DNA of 64,000 nt from Paraspadella gotoi (Eukaryota; Chaetognatha), in NCBI GenBank assembly GCA_051294375.1, contig CM119263.1, positions 22,346,833-22,410,832 on the forward strand, given 5' to 3'. This document shows positions 1-13,879 of the stretch, piece by piece. The first letter of the stretch is position 1. The number at the start of each line of letters is the position of its first letter. The position numbers and the translations under genes were made by a program. The notes below the pieces were generated by a model. It was not told the DNA's origin. It made no database searches and saw only the letters and a list, made by a program, of their open reading frames with translations.

Positions 1-1790
1 GATAAATTTACCTGAAAACACGTCTGGTTCGTTTCGTCAGAACGAGTACAATCGCATTTGACATTATTAGAAGTAAATAAGGAAATTTGGCTTTAATAAC
101 ACATAAATTTTAACTTATAATTAAATACTCGCTTGTATACTTCCTTTGACTGTTATAGACTAATAAGTATTATTTATAATATAACCTGATGAACAATTAA
201 AAGTGATTTTTTTCGCATTCGTCTAACAAAGAAATGATTCGTTTTGACTCTCTTCATTGAGGTTGGGCTTCAGAATCCTAAGCTAGCATTTAGCGTGTAT
301 GAGGAGGATAACAGATATGGGTTCAGATAGTTTTATTCTAGAAGTGATAAAAGGACATTAACCTTTTTTAAAAAAAATATCAGCTTTATTCATGAATAGT
401 AAATAATTATCGCAACTATTAATATTAGGTTCTATAAAAGGAAAAATCATAGCCTTTCGATATTCTTTTAGAAACGAAAAAAGCTCGTTCTAAATTGCAA
501 GTTCGATGAACTTAAATTATTTTGTTCTATACGTATAAACACTAAGTTATGTTACTTTTTGACACAAGTTATGTTAGTATGACACTTTTTTTTAAATAAA
601 GAGTGTCTCTATCACTTTTAAGAACTGCTGACTAGCTTTGCTAAATGTTAGTTCGCTGTATATAATTTTTTTATAGTTGATATCAGTTTTGTAAACGCGA
701 GTTTTACCTCGAAGCTATTCTTATTACATTAAATCTTGAGATACACTTTTTAATATGCGCCTAATATATATATAAATTTATACATAATATAATATTTTTT
801 GAAAATAATATTTACTTCGATTGTCGAATAATAGGGTCACCATCGATTTTGTTAAAAATATAGCATTATGTAATATGAGTTAGTTTAATCCAAAGGCCGG
901 TTGGATGATAATGAGAATAAGACAGATCAAGGAAAAAATGTGTAAGGCGGTGGCGGGAAAGAGAGTAAGTGAGAAAAGAAAGAAAGAAAGAAAAGCAAAA
1001 GAATGAAAGGGAGAATGGAATTAGAACGTATGTGTGTATAAGAAAGAAAAAAACATAATAATAGATATCTACTATGAAATTAAATTCAAAAGGGGCGGGG
1101 GTACAAAACTTTAGTCTTGATGTCTACTTTCAAGTAGAAAAAATATTTTTTATAAAAAGTTCAATATATTTTTTGCTAACAAAATTACTATATTACTATA
1201 AAATGATAACAATTTTTTTAATAAATCATTGATTATTTTGATGGATTCTGATAGAGGACAAAAAGTTATAATGAGAAAAAAAAGAAAGGAAGAAAGAAAG
1301 AAAGAATGAATGAAAGGAAAAAAAATAGTTGAGAAAGCAAAAACATGGAGAGATGAATTACCTTTACCTTTATTCTCCGCGAAAGGCGTTTCCATATAAG
1401 TAATTTCACTTATTGACTTAGTTGATTACACTTTTCGACTTCTGTGTTTACTAGTTACTAATTACTAGTTAAGGGAAAAACCTAATTTATATTAAATTGG
1501 TACAACCAATATAAAAATTATCCATTCATTTAATAAATAAACTATCTAGCCCCTGACATTTACGTCGTAAACAGCTCCATTTCTAATCAGTCCTAATAAT
1601 CTTACTTATCTACAATGTAGACTAGGATAAATAAGACAAGATGAATAACACTAACAGGAACATAATTTCGGTCGCGGGAAACGAGGCAGTAATTGTTATG
1701 TTCCCCGCCAACGAATTTCTTTAACGCCAACAATCTCGTTAACTTTCCAACTATACTGAACCATCGCGTCCATCGAACCAAGATATTTTA
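1..1790. other. AT-rich intergenic DNA, no gene seen
   Basis: No open reading frame here resembles a known protein; frames are short and low in complexity. The stretch contains a purine-rich simple region around 955-1015 and a fragment of a dispersed repeat at 1063-1275. A short segment around 1496-1560 reappears in diverged form at 53316-53390. Nothing else is supported. Confidence 0.6.
1063..1275 (+). repeat. Dispersed repeat fragment, also present near 40.5 kb
   Basis: This segment aligns by eye, with moderate divergence, to 40505-40738. Shared landmarks in the same order are AAATTAAATTC, GGGGCGGGGGT, CAAAACTTTAGT, GTCTACTTTCA and TTGATGGATTCTGATAGAG. At 40.5 kb the same sequence is the interior of an element bounded by about 60-bp inverted repeats. 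A third, reverse-oriented fragment lies around 62459-62535. It is probably a decayed non-autonomous transposon. Confidence 0.6.
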
Positions 1791-1794
1791 AACC

Positions 1795-1930
1795 GACCAA
1801 TCAGAGAGAAGTGGCCGTCCCAAAATCGCAGAAAGAAAGAATAGACCAATCAGGATTCGCGATGCAGATGTTTCGGCCAATGAGTATCGAGCCAAAGGCG
1901 TCGAGAGGCCATCGCGATGATTATAATCTC
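1795..1930 (+). promoter_or_regulatory. Histone H3 promoter with CCAAT boxes
   Basis: Two near-identical GACCAATCAG boxes lie at 1795-1804 and 1844-1853, with a third CCAAT-like box (GGCCAATGAG) at 1876-1885. A TATA-like ATTATAAT follows around 1919-1926, about 130 bases before the H3 start codon. Repeated CCAAT boxes ahead of a TATA element are typical of histone gene promoters (NF-Y binding, established knowledge). The exact transcription start is not determined. Confidence 0.55.
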
Positions 1931-2048
1931 GAGTTGCAGCTCCTCACTCTCATTCACTCCGCATCGCCCCTGAAAAGAAGAACCCACTCAGAATTTTTTT
2001 TTCTCGTTTCTTTCAACTTTCATTGTACGAATTCGAACCTTCGTCTAA

Positions 2049-2465
<417 letters not shown>

Positions 2466-2502
2466 GGCGGTTGAAGAAAACCAAGAATACACCCACCCCA
2501 AA

Positions 2503-2518
2503 GGCCTTTTTTAAGGCC
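2503..2518 (+). promoter_or_regulatory. Histone mRNA 3' processing stem-loop
   Basis: GGCCTTTTTTAAGGCC folds as a 6-bp stem with a four-T loop. It is preceded by CCAAA and followed by ACCA, matching the SLBP-binding histone 3' stem-loop (six-base stem, four-base U-rich loop, ACCA downstream). An A-rich segment (CAAAAAGATTG) about 10 nt later could be the U7 snRNA target. A polyadenylation signal AATAAA at 2545-2550 follows, so either 3'-end pathway is possible. Confidence 0.85.
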
Positions 2519-2550
2519 ACCAATTCTTCCAAAAAGATTGTTTTAATAAA

Positions 2551-3060
2551 ACTGGTTGTATGTGTGCCTGGGATTTGTCGAGGTGTGCCAGTCAAACCTA
2601 GTCAAGCTAGCTATAATTTTAACTTTGTGGTGTATAGATGCTCCCTCTATTTCCAGAATACAACACGAACATCCCTCTCCTCATTACATTATAAAAGAAT
2701 ATACTCTATATAAAGAATATATAGTGAAATTTATTAAATTCTTACATTTATTTTAAAATTTTAAAGTCTAATTTAGTAAAACAAGTAATATTGCAATTTT
2801 TTATTAATGCTGGCCTTGTTTACAGTTCATAATCAGTATTTTTTCTTCAGATTCCAGTAAATAGGTTTGTATGTTCAAATGATCAGCTCAATAGGGTATC
2901 CATCAATCAAGCTGCAGTGATATTTATACTGAATGCTCGGAAGCCCCACACAACTGCAGGATGTGCAGTACTGAAAATAACCATTTCATTCTTACAGCCT
3001 TGTGTCATCGTTGTCCTCATTTTTCTAGTTCTATCATATGCCAGTGAATTAAATAGCAGC
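2551..3060. other. Intergenic DNA, nothing recognised
   Basis: Unique-looking AT-rich sequence between the H3 polyadenylation signal and the NEK1 upstream region. I see no exon, RNA gene or repeat that I can name. Confidence 0.5.
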
Positions 3061-3230
3061 TATATTTTATTATGAAACTGCTGGCAATCCCAACTTCTTT
3101 TGTATTGTCTCTTTTTGTCATTTTTATCCCCTTCCTCTTTCCACAAAAGGCCATCAACGAGGCGTCAGGATTTCAGTCGCCGACGCGGCAGCTGTCTCGT
3201 CGCCTGCAGAAATTGCGGCGCAAATGGCTG

Positions 3231-3302
3231 TTACGTCACGACAGCCAGCGCCGCCGTCGTCGAATTTCTGAACTCGAAACAGACTCGCATCTCCATGGAA
3301 AC
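3231..3302 (+). promoter_or_regulatory. NEK1 upstream region with RFX X-box-like site and CRE-like site
   Basis: ATCTCCATGGAAAC at 3289-3302 matches 13 of 14 positions of the RFX X-box consensus GTHNYYATRRNAAC. It lies 81 bases before the NEK1 start codon. RFX X-boxes at this distance drive ciliary genes in animals (established), and NEK1 is a ciliary kinase. TTACGTCA at 3231-3238 resembles a CREB/ATF half-palindrome. Function is inferred from motif and position only. Confidence 0.6.
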
Positions 3303-3383
3303 ACATAAACGCAAAATGCCAGGACGATGGTTGAGCTCAATTCGATTCATAGACTAAAATAGTTTTTTTATTTAAAATTAAAA

Positions 3384-6300
3384 ATGGATCGATTCATAAA
3401 AGTTCGGAAAATCGGGGAAGGGAGCTTTGGCTGCGCTATTCTTTGCCGAAATAAGGAAAGTGGAAAAAACGTTGTAATCAAGCAGATTTCGTTGTTGCAA
3501 ATGAAGCCAAAAGAGCGAGAAGATGCCAAGAAAGAAGTAGCCCTTTTATCCAGACTGACACATCCCAATATAGGTACAATAATTCTAATGATAATTGTCC
3601 GAAAACTAGTCGAGGGTAAATTTTCTAATGATTTAAATCACTGCTAATATAATATTTATTTTTTGATTAATTTTTTTATCAATTTCAATCAGTGACTTAT
3701 CGCGATTCTTTTGAGGAGAAGGGAAAATTACACATTTGCATGGACTTTTGCGCGGGGGGCGATCTTTACTCAAAGATAAATTCTCAGAGAGGAAAACCAA
3801 TGACAGAACCCGTTATTTTGGATTACTTTGTTCAGACGGTAAATAAATACCCCGAAGCAAGTTTTGATGATTATTAGTCGGATCTGCTTATCAGCAGATC
3901 CCGACTCTATAATTCACTTTGTCGGTCCGTCGGTCCGCCCCCTCAATATTGTCGGGCATTAACTTATATCATGTCAGAACATCGAATTATAATAAATTAT
4001 CAAAAAAAAATGATGTCTGTCCGTCTGTCTGTCCGTCCGTCCATCCGTCCGTCCCACCTTAGCAAAAAGCACCAATTACTCGTGATTGGATGGATGGATT
4101 TGAATAAAATTTTGTGTATGGATAAGTAAGTGTGTGATTGAGCTGGATATGAAGTTTCGATGGAATCGTCCGAGTGGAAATGAGTTTAAATGGAAAAAAC
4201 AAAAAAAAAATATTCACTATTTGAACACCAATTGCTCAGGAAAGTGTGTGATTGAACAGGAAATCAAGTTTCGATGGAATAGTTTCAGTGGAAATAAGTT
4301 TAAATGGAAAAAAACAAAAAACATGTTTCACTAATTGATTATGCTTCTTTTTCCTTTTATATTAAATGTATATGCAGGATGTATTAACAAATCAAATAAT
4401 TAATCAGTTAATTAATCAATTAGTAAATAAATTAATCAATAATTAATTAATTAGTCAATCAATCCGTCCATCTGTCCCACCTTAGCAAAAAGCTCCAATA
4501 ATTCGTGATTGGCTGGTTGGATTGAAATTAAATTTTGTGTGTGGGTAGGAAAGTGTGTGATAAAGCTGGATATAAAGTTTCGATAGAATCGTGTGAGTGA
4601 AAATTAGTTTAAATTTAAAAAACATAAGTCGCATTTACTAAAATCTTTTTACTTATTTTAACCAATAAATATGAAATATGAAATTTTGTGTGTGGGTAGG
4701 AAAATGTGTGACGAAGCTTGATATAAAGTTTCGGTGGAAACGTACCAGTGGAAATGAGTTTAAATGAAAAAAATATGAGTCACATTTACTTGAATCTTTT
4801 TATTTATTTTAACCCATGATAGATTGAGATGAAATTTGTGAGCCGGTAGGAAAGTGAGTGAAGAAGCTAGATATAAAGTTTTGACGGAATGCAAGTTGAA
4901 AAAATGATGCAAGTTGAAAAAATGATGCAAGTTAAAAAAATCTTAAAAGCATAAGGATCGTCGCAATTGCATAAAAAAAAGAGAGAGAGAGAAAGAGAGA
5001 GTGAGAGAGAGAGAGAGAGAGAATCACCCTCTCACATATTTGTTTGTATAAAATGTAAACAAAACATTTAATAACTGTCCTGACTCAATTTTAAGGACAT
5101 CGATGATGACAAGCTGAATATAAATTATAATTAATTATTAAAATTAATTAATTAATCAATTAATTAATTAATTATCGTAGGCAGATCCGACATTGTTTGC
5201 TCAAACTTGTTTTTTTAATGAATGAATTAGCTTCTCATAAGGTTTTGGCAGTGAAGCATATCCATGACATGAAGATTCTTCATCGTGACATCAAAACTCA
5301 AAACATTTTTTTGACCAAAGACAACATCATAAAACTTGGAGATTTCGGAATTGCAAAGATTCTCAATTCCACCACAGATTTGGCTCGGACCGCGATAGGT
5401 ATAAACATAACTTTCGATGGACGGTTCATAAATTTAATGGTCAGAAGAAAATTATTTTTTGCGTTTTAATATTATGTTTAACTCAAATGTATAAGTTTGA
5501 TAAGTTTAATATTGAAATAAGGTACACCCTATTACTTGTCTCCGGAGATTTGCGAGAACAAACCGTATAATAACAAAAGTGACGTTTGGTCCTTGGGATG
5601 CGTGTTGTACGAACTCACAACACTCAAACATGCGTTCGAGGCTAACAACATGCGAAACCTGGTGTTTAAAATCATCAGGGGCGTCTATCCCGCCGTATCA
5701 CCCAGGTAGCATGCACCGTGCATTGCACACACCAACTTGTTTCTCTAAAATTAAATTTTTATTTTTTTTTAGTGTATTATGATTATAATGAAGCAGAAGA
5801 CCAATTATAAAATTTTGGTTTTCTTTTAAACTAACCCAAATGACAGATACAGCTACGAACTCCGTGAATTCATCAGTCGACTCTTAAGAACAAACCCGCG
5901 CGATCGCCCGTCAACTGCACAGATTTTGAAGACGCCCTTGTTGCGTCAACGAATGGCTAAATTCGTAGAGGATCGCTCTGATACGGCACAACGTACTAGT
6001 CCTTACGAGGCGCCGGCTCGGCGGCCTACGCCAGTTCCCAAAGTTGCAGCATTGGGCGGAAAACCGGCCCCTCAACCTAAACGCGCACCAAGTTGCGACG
6101 CTTGGCAAAGATGTCGGCCGGAAGCGTTAAAAGGAATTAAGAAAAAAGCCGCGGGTTTGGCGACGATAAGGTTTGTTCCTTTTTTCTTCTTCTATTATTC
6201 TTCGTGAGGTAATTGCAAAATTATAATTAAGAATTTTTAGTCGAATCTGCTGATAAGCAGATCACGACTCTATAATTCACTTTGTCGGTCCGTCGGTCTG

Positions 6301-9300
6301 CCCCCTCAATATTGTCGAGCATTAACTTATATCATGTCAGAATATCGAATTATAATAAATTATGCAAAAAAAAAAATGTCCGTCCATCCGTCCCACCTTA
6401 GCAAAAAACTCCAATAGCTCGTGATTGGAGTTATGGATTGGAATGAAATTTTGTGTGTGGGTAGGGAAGTGCGTGATTGAGCTGGACATGAAGTTTCGAT
6501 GGAATTATCCGAGTGGAAATGAGTTTAAATGGAAAAAACAAAAAAATATATTTAACTATTTGAACGCTAATTACTCATGAATAGATAGGGCGATTGACCT
6601 GAAATTTTGTATGTGGGTAGGAAACTATGTGATTAAGCTGGATATGAAGTTTCGATCGAATCGTCCGAGTGGAAATGAGTTTAAATGGAAAAAACAAACA
6701 ACCTGTTTCACTAATTGATTATGCTTATTTTTCTTTTTATATTAAAAGTAAATGCAAAATGTATTAATTAATCAAATAATTAATCAGTTAATTAATCAAT
6801 TAGCCAATCAATTAATCAATAATTAATTAATCAGTCAATTAATCAATCAAAACAAACATTTTGGATCAAATTAATTAATTAACTTGAATTAATTAATTAA
6901 CTACCGATAATGATCGTGGGCAGATCCGACATTGTTTGCTCAAACTTGTTTCAGTAAATGTTAAGTGGATGTGAAATATAGAAGATGAATTTAATTTAAT
7001 TTAATTGAATAGGATGAAGCTGGCAAGATATTTTGATCAAAATGAATGGGGGAAGACGTAAAAAAAAGCAAACAATATTATTATGATAAAGAGATTCAAT
7101 CGATTAGTTGTTATTGACGATTAATCAGAGTTCGTAACGATTTGTACCTCTTTCAGGGCTCAAGCGGCAAAACGAAAACCGAATCCCCAGCTTTCTGCTG
7201 GTCGAGGACGGGCTGTTGGACAGAAACGTGTGCCCAAAGATTATTGTTCACAGAAGGATCTTGCTAACCAGAAACGAGAGTTACTTCAAAAGCAACGACA
7301 GCAACAAATGGTTTGTCTTTTCTGTGCTTCGTGAAAGGTTATGATATATTTCTTAATTTTACTTTTTAGCCGGATCTCTTTACAGCAGATCTCGGCTATA
7401 TAATTTACTTTGTCGGTCCGTCGGTCCGACCCCTAAATCTTGTCGGTAAATCAATTCACTCCGTCCGTTTGTCTGTCTGTCCGTCAGTCCGTCCCACCTT
7501 AGCTTTAAACGCCGATGCGTAAATAAGATGATTGACCTAAAATTTTGTGTGGTTGAGAAACGTATGATTAAAAGCTGGAAATAAAGTTTCGATGAAAACG
7601 TCGTAGTGCCTAACTATTTAATTTTGCCTGTTTTTCTCTTTTATATGAAATGTAAAAGCATTTTGCAACAACAAATACTGCAATTATAACAATTACTACA
7701 ACCACCACAACTACCATAATCACCAGAATTATAACAGCTACTACATAAAAAACTATAAATATGAATAATTGAATATATTGGATAAATATGAATAAATATG
7801 AATTGTATATTGTTGGTAAAATATATTAACTAAAAAAGAAATGGCATGATTACTCATAACTTATCGATAAATTCCCGAGTGCAGATCCGGCGTTGTTTGC
7901 TCAAACTTGTTTTCTCATGAATAGGACATTTGTCGTGAGCACGGTTGGAAAAAAATTCTTGAAGGGGACCCCGCGGCAGAAGTGGCAGCGCTTCCCGATG
8001 CCCCACAAAATTCTGGACCCGATATCGCTCGTCCGCCTTTGGATGCAATAAGTCCGACTCCTCTCATGGTACTACGGGCTAACAAACCAAATCCATATCA
8101 ATATTATCACGATCAATTGGAACGAATGAGAAAAGAGAAGCTTCAGCATTTCCGTAACAATCAAGCGGTTGAGAAAATCAAAGCGGCTGAAGAAGCTGCG
8201 GGTGATGTCAAAGCCCCTGCTCCTTCGGTCGGTTGGGTGAGAGAGTCGGAGAAGCGCGCCGAGGAAGCTCGAAAGGCCGCCGACGCCGCCAAGGATCGGG
8301 CGAAGAGGGTGGAGGAATTTCTGGCAAACCGGAGAGCGGCTAGGATGAACCGGAACCGAAACGCCCTCCGCGACCTCAATGGGTTTATGGGGCAACTGGA
8401 GGACATTCGAGAACGAAACTTGAAGACAAAAAAACTCGGTGAAGATCGACGGATCGACGGCGCTGAGCGACCCGTTCCGGGGGAAAAGAAAGTTGAGGGA
8501 GAAGAAAGAATGAAAAAAATTGAATTGTTAAATATGCAAGCAGAGGAAAGGGCGCTGCAGCTAAAGGATCATCTGAGACGAAAGAGGGAGGAGGCCTATG
8601 AGAAAGAAAAGAAGCAGTGGGAGGATCACATGAACGATAAGGGTTTCAAAAGTCCGCCGAATGAAATTCCGAAGCCGATGCCCATCGCCGAGATTATGGC
8701 GATAATTCAGCCAAGAAAGAATGCGGACGAGCAACTTGCCGAAGAAAAGGATAAAATAGCGAGGAAGGCCTGGGGTGCTCGTGGAGAAACGATCGTCAAC
8801 GAGTTGCGTGGGAAGGATCTATTGCCGGCATCAAATGAAACGATTACGCAATTGACCGAGGCGAAAGAGAAAGATATCGAGGGAAATAAAAATCGGAAAG
8901 AATGGGGTCGAGTGGGCGTAACGGTACTGAATGTTTTCCAAGAGGCAAAGCTGGAGGAGAAAGAAGTCGAGTCAGCTAGGAAAGCTTGGTCCGAAAACCC
9001 ACCTGAGGAAATTAAGAATTTTCTGCACAACCAAAGTTTGCAAGAAACCGGGACTATTTCTGCAGCGGAAACTCTCTTGGAAACGAATGCGCAAACTCAA
9101 AATTTTCTAGGAGAAAAGGAAATGCTGCCAACGCCAAAATTTGTGGCCAACAAGGAAACTTTGCAAGAGGAAGAGAACGAGTACAGAATAAGTTGCGAAG
9201 ACGAAAAAAAAGCAGAAAGCGGCTCAAAATTCGTTGTTGGTCACGTGACGGAGGTCAAATTCGGGGAGACGATTAAAGAAGAGGCTTTCAAGAATAGGGA

Positions 9301-10114
9301 AGAAAACCACTTGGAAAAATCGAAAAGTAAAAAATTGGAAGTCTCTCTAAAATTGGTCGCAGGGTTGTTTGACGTCAATCCAAAATCTGGAATATTGCGT
9401 ACGTGTTCCTTGCCGGATTTGACGAATAACGCATCGAAAAACGAAGGCATAGTCATGCGTAAGAGCGACAGTGACCTTAACGACGCCAACATTGAAAATC
9501 AAGAGAAAAGCTTATATATAACGGCTTCGGAAATCGCGGTGGACAAAGTAGTAAACGAACTCGTCTCTTCCTTGAAACTGGTGGACGACGAACCGGACGA
9601 CGAGGAACTGGAGATGTTGAGTCAGATGCAAGAAAGTCTGCAGGAAATTCTAAACGAGGAGATTGAAGAACACGAGGGCAGTGAGATGGATAAGGAGACG
9701 ATTGAGAAGAAAGATAACGAAGAGATGATCGGGGACGTCGAAGCCGTCGACGAAGAAGATTCCCAGTTTGAAGATGTTCGCACTCTAATCCAAGAAGAAT
9801 GGATTTCGGACGAGGAGAGCGACTCGTCGGACGTCAACAAAGAAAACAGCGACGACGGACAGCGAAGATCGAATTCGAACAATCCCACCCTGTTCTCTAT
9901 TCTCGAGTTGGAAAGAGAACGACTTGAAGACGTTCTCGGCGTGGAGCTTTTCGCAAAAGCGTATCATGCCGCGAGAGTGTTGCAGGAGGACACGACTATC
10001 TCGAAGGAGAGACGTCGAGAGATTATGCTAAACCTTTTGGGTCAAAACCAAATGGACGTTTATCCAAGAATCCTCAAGTTAGTTCTCGACGACGCGGCCT
10101 ATCGGCTAAATTAG
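3384..10114 (+). CDS. NEK1: NIMA-related protein kinase NEK1
   Basis: Seven exons: 3384-3573, 3693-3838, 5242-5398, 5522-5705, 5847-6170, 7157-7310, 7925-10114. Phases close to 1,114 aa (vertebrate NEK1 is about 1,250). The N-terminal serine/threonine kinase domain (about residues 1-260) shows the glycine loop GEGSFG, VVIK lysine, HRDIKTQN catalytic loop, DFG, and the TPYYLSPE activation segment. Next comes a basic region, then Lys/Glu-rich coiled coils encoded by the last exon, containing the family motif [10 protein letters not shown] conserved acidic C-terminal domain follows (around [14 protein letters not shown]), the region that binds CFAP410/C21orf2 in vertebrates. NEK1 acts at cilia and in DNA-damage responses (established). 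Introns 2, 5 and 6 each carry a HINE-like insertion. The start is chosen from the conserved kinase N-terminus; an X-box lies upstream. The polyadenylation signal is AATAAA at 10184-10189. It converges on the TDG gene. Confidence 0.95.
3875..5210 (+). mobile_element. HINE/Helentron-like element, copy A (NEK1 intron 2)
   Basis: It starts TAGTCGGATCTGC, where GGATCTGC-TTATCA-GCAGATCC forms a hairpin, and ends GGCAGATCCGACATTGTTTGCTCAAACTTGT. The GTCGGATCTGC sequence at the left tip is repeated in inverse near the right end but about 20 nt inside it, giving asymmetric terminal inverted repeats. A GTCC/GTCT microsatellite lies after the left end. Flanks are T before and T after, without a target duplication. 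These are the hallmarks of non-autonomous Helentron (Helitron2) elements. A separate repeat fragment is nested at about 4935-5130. No coding capacity. Confidence 0.7.
4935..5130 (-). repeat. Nested fragment of the GCGATTGCGACGAT repeat family
   Basis: Reverse complement of parts of 61790-62430: it shares AACTGTCCTGAC, GGACATCGATGATGA and the terminal GGATCGTCGCAATTGCAT. It includes a GA microsatellite around 4980-5022. It is inserted inside HINE copy A and is therefore younger than it. Confidence 0.6.
6238..6949 (+). mobile_element. HINE/Helentron-like element, copy B (NEK1 intron 5)
   Basis: Same termini as copy A: TAGTCGAATCTGC with hairpin partner at the left, and GGGCAGATCCGAC followed by ATTGTTTGCTCAAACTTGT at the right. 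The interior repeats an element-specific unit (CGAGTGGAAATGAGTTTAAA appears twice), followed by an AT-rich tail of AATTAATTAA runs. T flanks on both sides. Non-coding. Confidence 0.7.
7367..7910 (+). mobile_element. HINE/Helentron-like element, copy C (NEK1 intron 6)
   Basis: Left end TAGCCGGATCT with a hairpin arm GCAGATCTCGGC; right end GCAGATCCGGC followed by GTTGTTTGCTCAAACTTGT. The right end stops only 14 bases before the start of NEK1 exon 7, so its T-rich tip forms part of that exon's polypyrimidine tract. The interior is diverged from copies A and B. Confidence 0.7.
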
Positions 10115-10466
10115 CTAAATATTTTGTGGAGGAGATTGATTGACTTCGTAGATTTATTTTTCAATTTAATTAAAAAAAATTCTAATAAAAAGTTTGAATT
10201 GTCATTAGCAACAGATTAGTTAATTAAATTATTAAGAATCGCGAAATAACAATAGCTATGAAGATAGCTAAGAGGGTTAAAGTTAGCACTGTTTTGTAAG
10301 GGTGCTGTTGTTGTTGACGTCGTCGGAGAAAGACTGACGCACATTTTGAGGTCAGTATGGGTATTGGGTAACCAAAATATCAAATGGTGATGGGCCCTTT
10401 GTAAAAAAAGGCCAAAAAAATTATTAATGAAAATTAATGAAATAAGATGATAATTTGTTTCCTATT
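10115..10466. other. Convergent 3' region between NEK1 and TDG-a
   Basis: Short tail-to-tail spacer holding the NEK1 3' untranslated region (AATAAA at 10184-10189) and the TDG-a 3' untranslated region on the other strand. No repeat or RNA gene recognised. Confidence 0.6.
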
Positions 10467-12682
<2,216 letters not shown>

Positions 12683-13865
12683 TAGTGTTTTTGATCTTCC
12701 TTACTTGTCATTTACTCTTAGGTGAAGAAATAAAATAAAAAAACAAAAATGAAAAAAAAACTTACACGATTGACAAACAATCATTTATTGGATTACTACT
12801 AAAAGAGAAATAATCACAGATGTGTATGGCAGGAGTTTTAAAATCAATGATATTATTTAATTCCTATGCTCGGTAACTTAAAAATTGGTATTTTACATTT
12901 CTGATAAGAGTCAAACGATTCTATGATTTAGTCTAAAAGAATTTGTTCCTAAGTTAATTTAAAGACAAATAAAAGTTAAGGAAGCAGTTCACAACGAAAT
13001 GTTTACGAAAAATCAATCAATCAATCAATCCATAGACAATTTATCACGAGATGTCTAACATTATTTTTACAAAAACCAACTTCTTAATTAATCGTTCAAC
13101 TTTGCATAGATGTTGAATTGTAATTCAAAAGCTTTAGAAAACAACAGTTAAAAATAAACCAGAATTTAAATAATTTTTTTTTCGTGTAATAAAGCTTGAC
13201 GAAATCTCTGGAAAAGTATCAATATCGTCCTTTCCTCAGCCAGGTAACAAATTAAAGAAGGGAATTAAACTAGAAAGTGAACCAGACCAACGTCAACCGA
13301 CATTCGAGTTTTAATTTAAGGACTTAGACCTCAAAATTAAGATATTAAAAACTTTTTTTCGGGCTAACGGAAGACTAAAAATTCAAGTGGGGAGCTAGAA
13401 AATAATGTATTCATATAGGCAAATAAATATTTAAAATCTTTTTCATCGAATAACAATTGGAGCTGCCGCAGTCAAAACCTCAAATATTCGAATGTTTTGC
13501 ACATGGTTATTTACATAAATGAATGAAACAAAAAGATTTAGCTACGTCTTGTATGGCAAAGAAGAAACCGAGCCTTCGATGAATTAAATAAAATGTTTCG
13601 TAATAATGGCTATTTTAAAAAGATAGTATGGCACCAAAAGGCAAACGCTCAAACTGAAAAAAAAAAACAAAAAACAAATTTAACCCTTCCAATAAATATT
13701 CTGTGTAAGCCTACTGTTTTTCGTCACACTCCATTCCATGAAAACTTAAATATATTGGTTTACGATTTTTTTTTTAATTCCATATAAACGGATAATTGGG
13801 TGAGGACAGGGGAGGGAAAGGGGAACGGGTAAGGAAAACTAAAAAGGCCACCTCAAAAAACAATA
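12683..13865. other. Spacer between the two TDG genes
   Basis: AT-rich, with no recognisable exon. It should hold the promoter of TDG-a and the 3' region of TDG-b; AATAAA for TDG-b on the minus strand is at 13871-13866, nine bases after its stop. Nothing else supported. Confidence 0.55.
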
Positions 13866-13879
13866 TTTATTTTTAAAGT

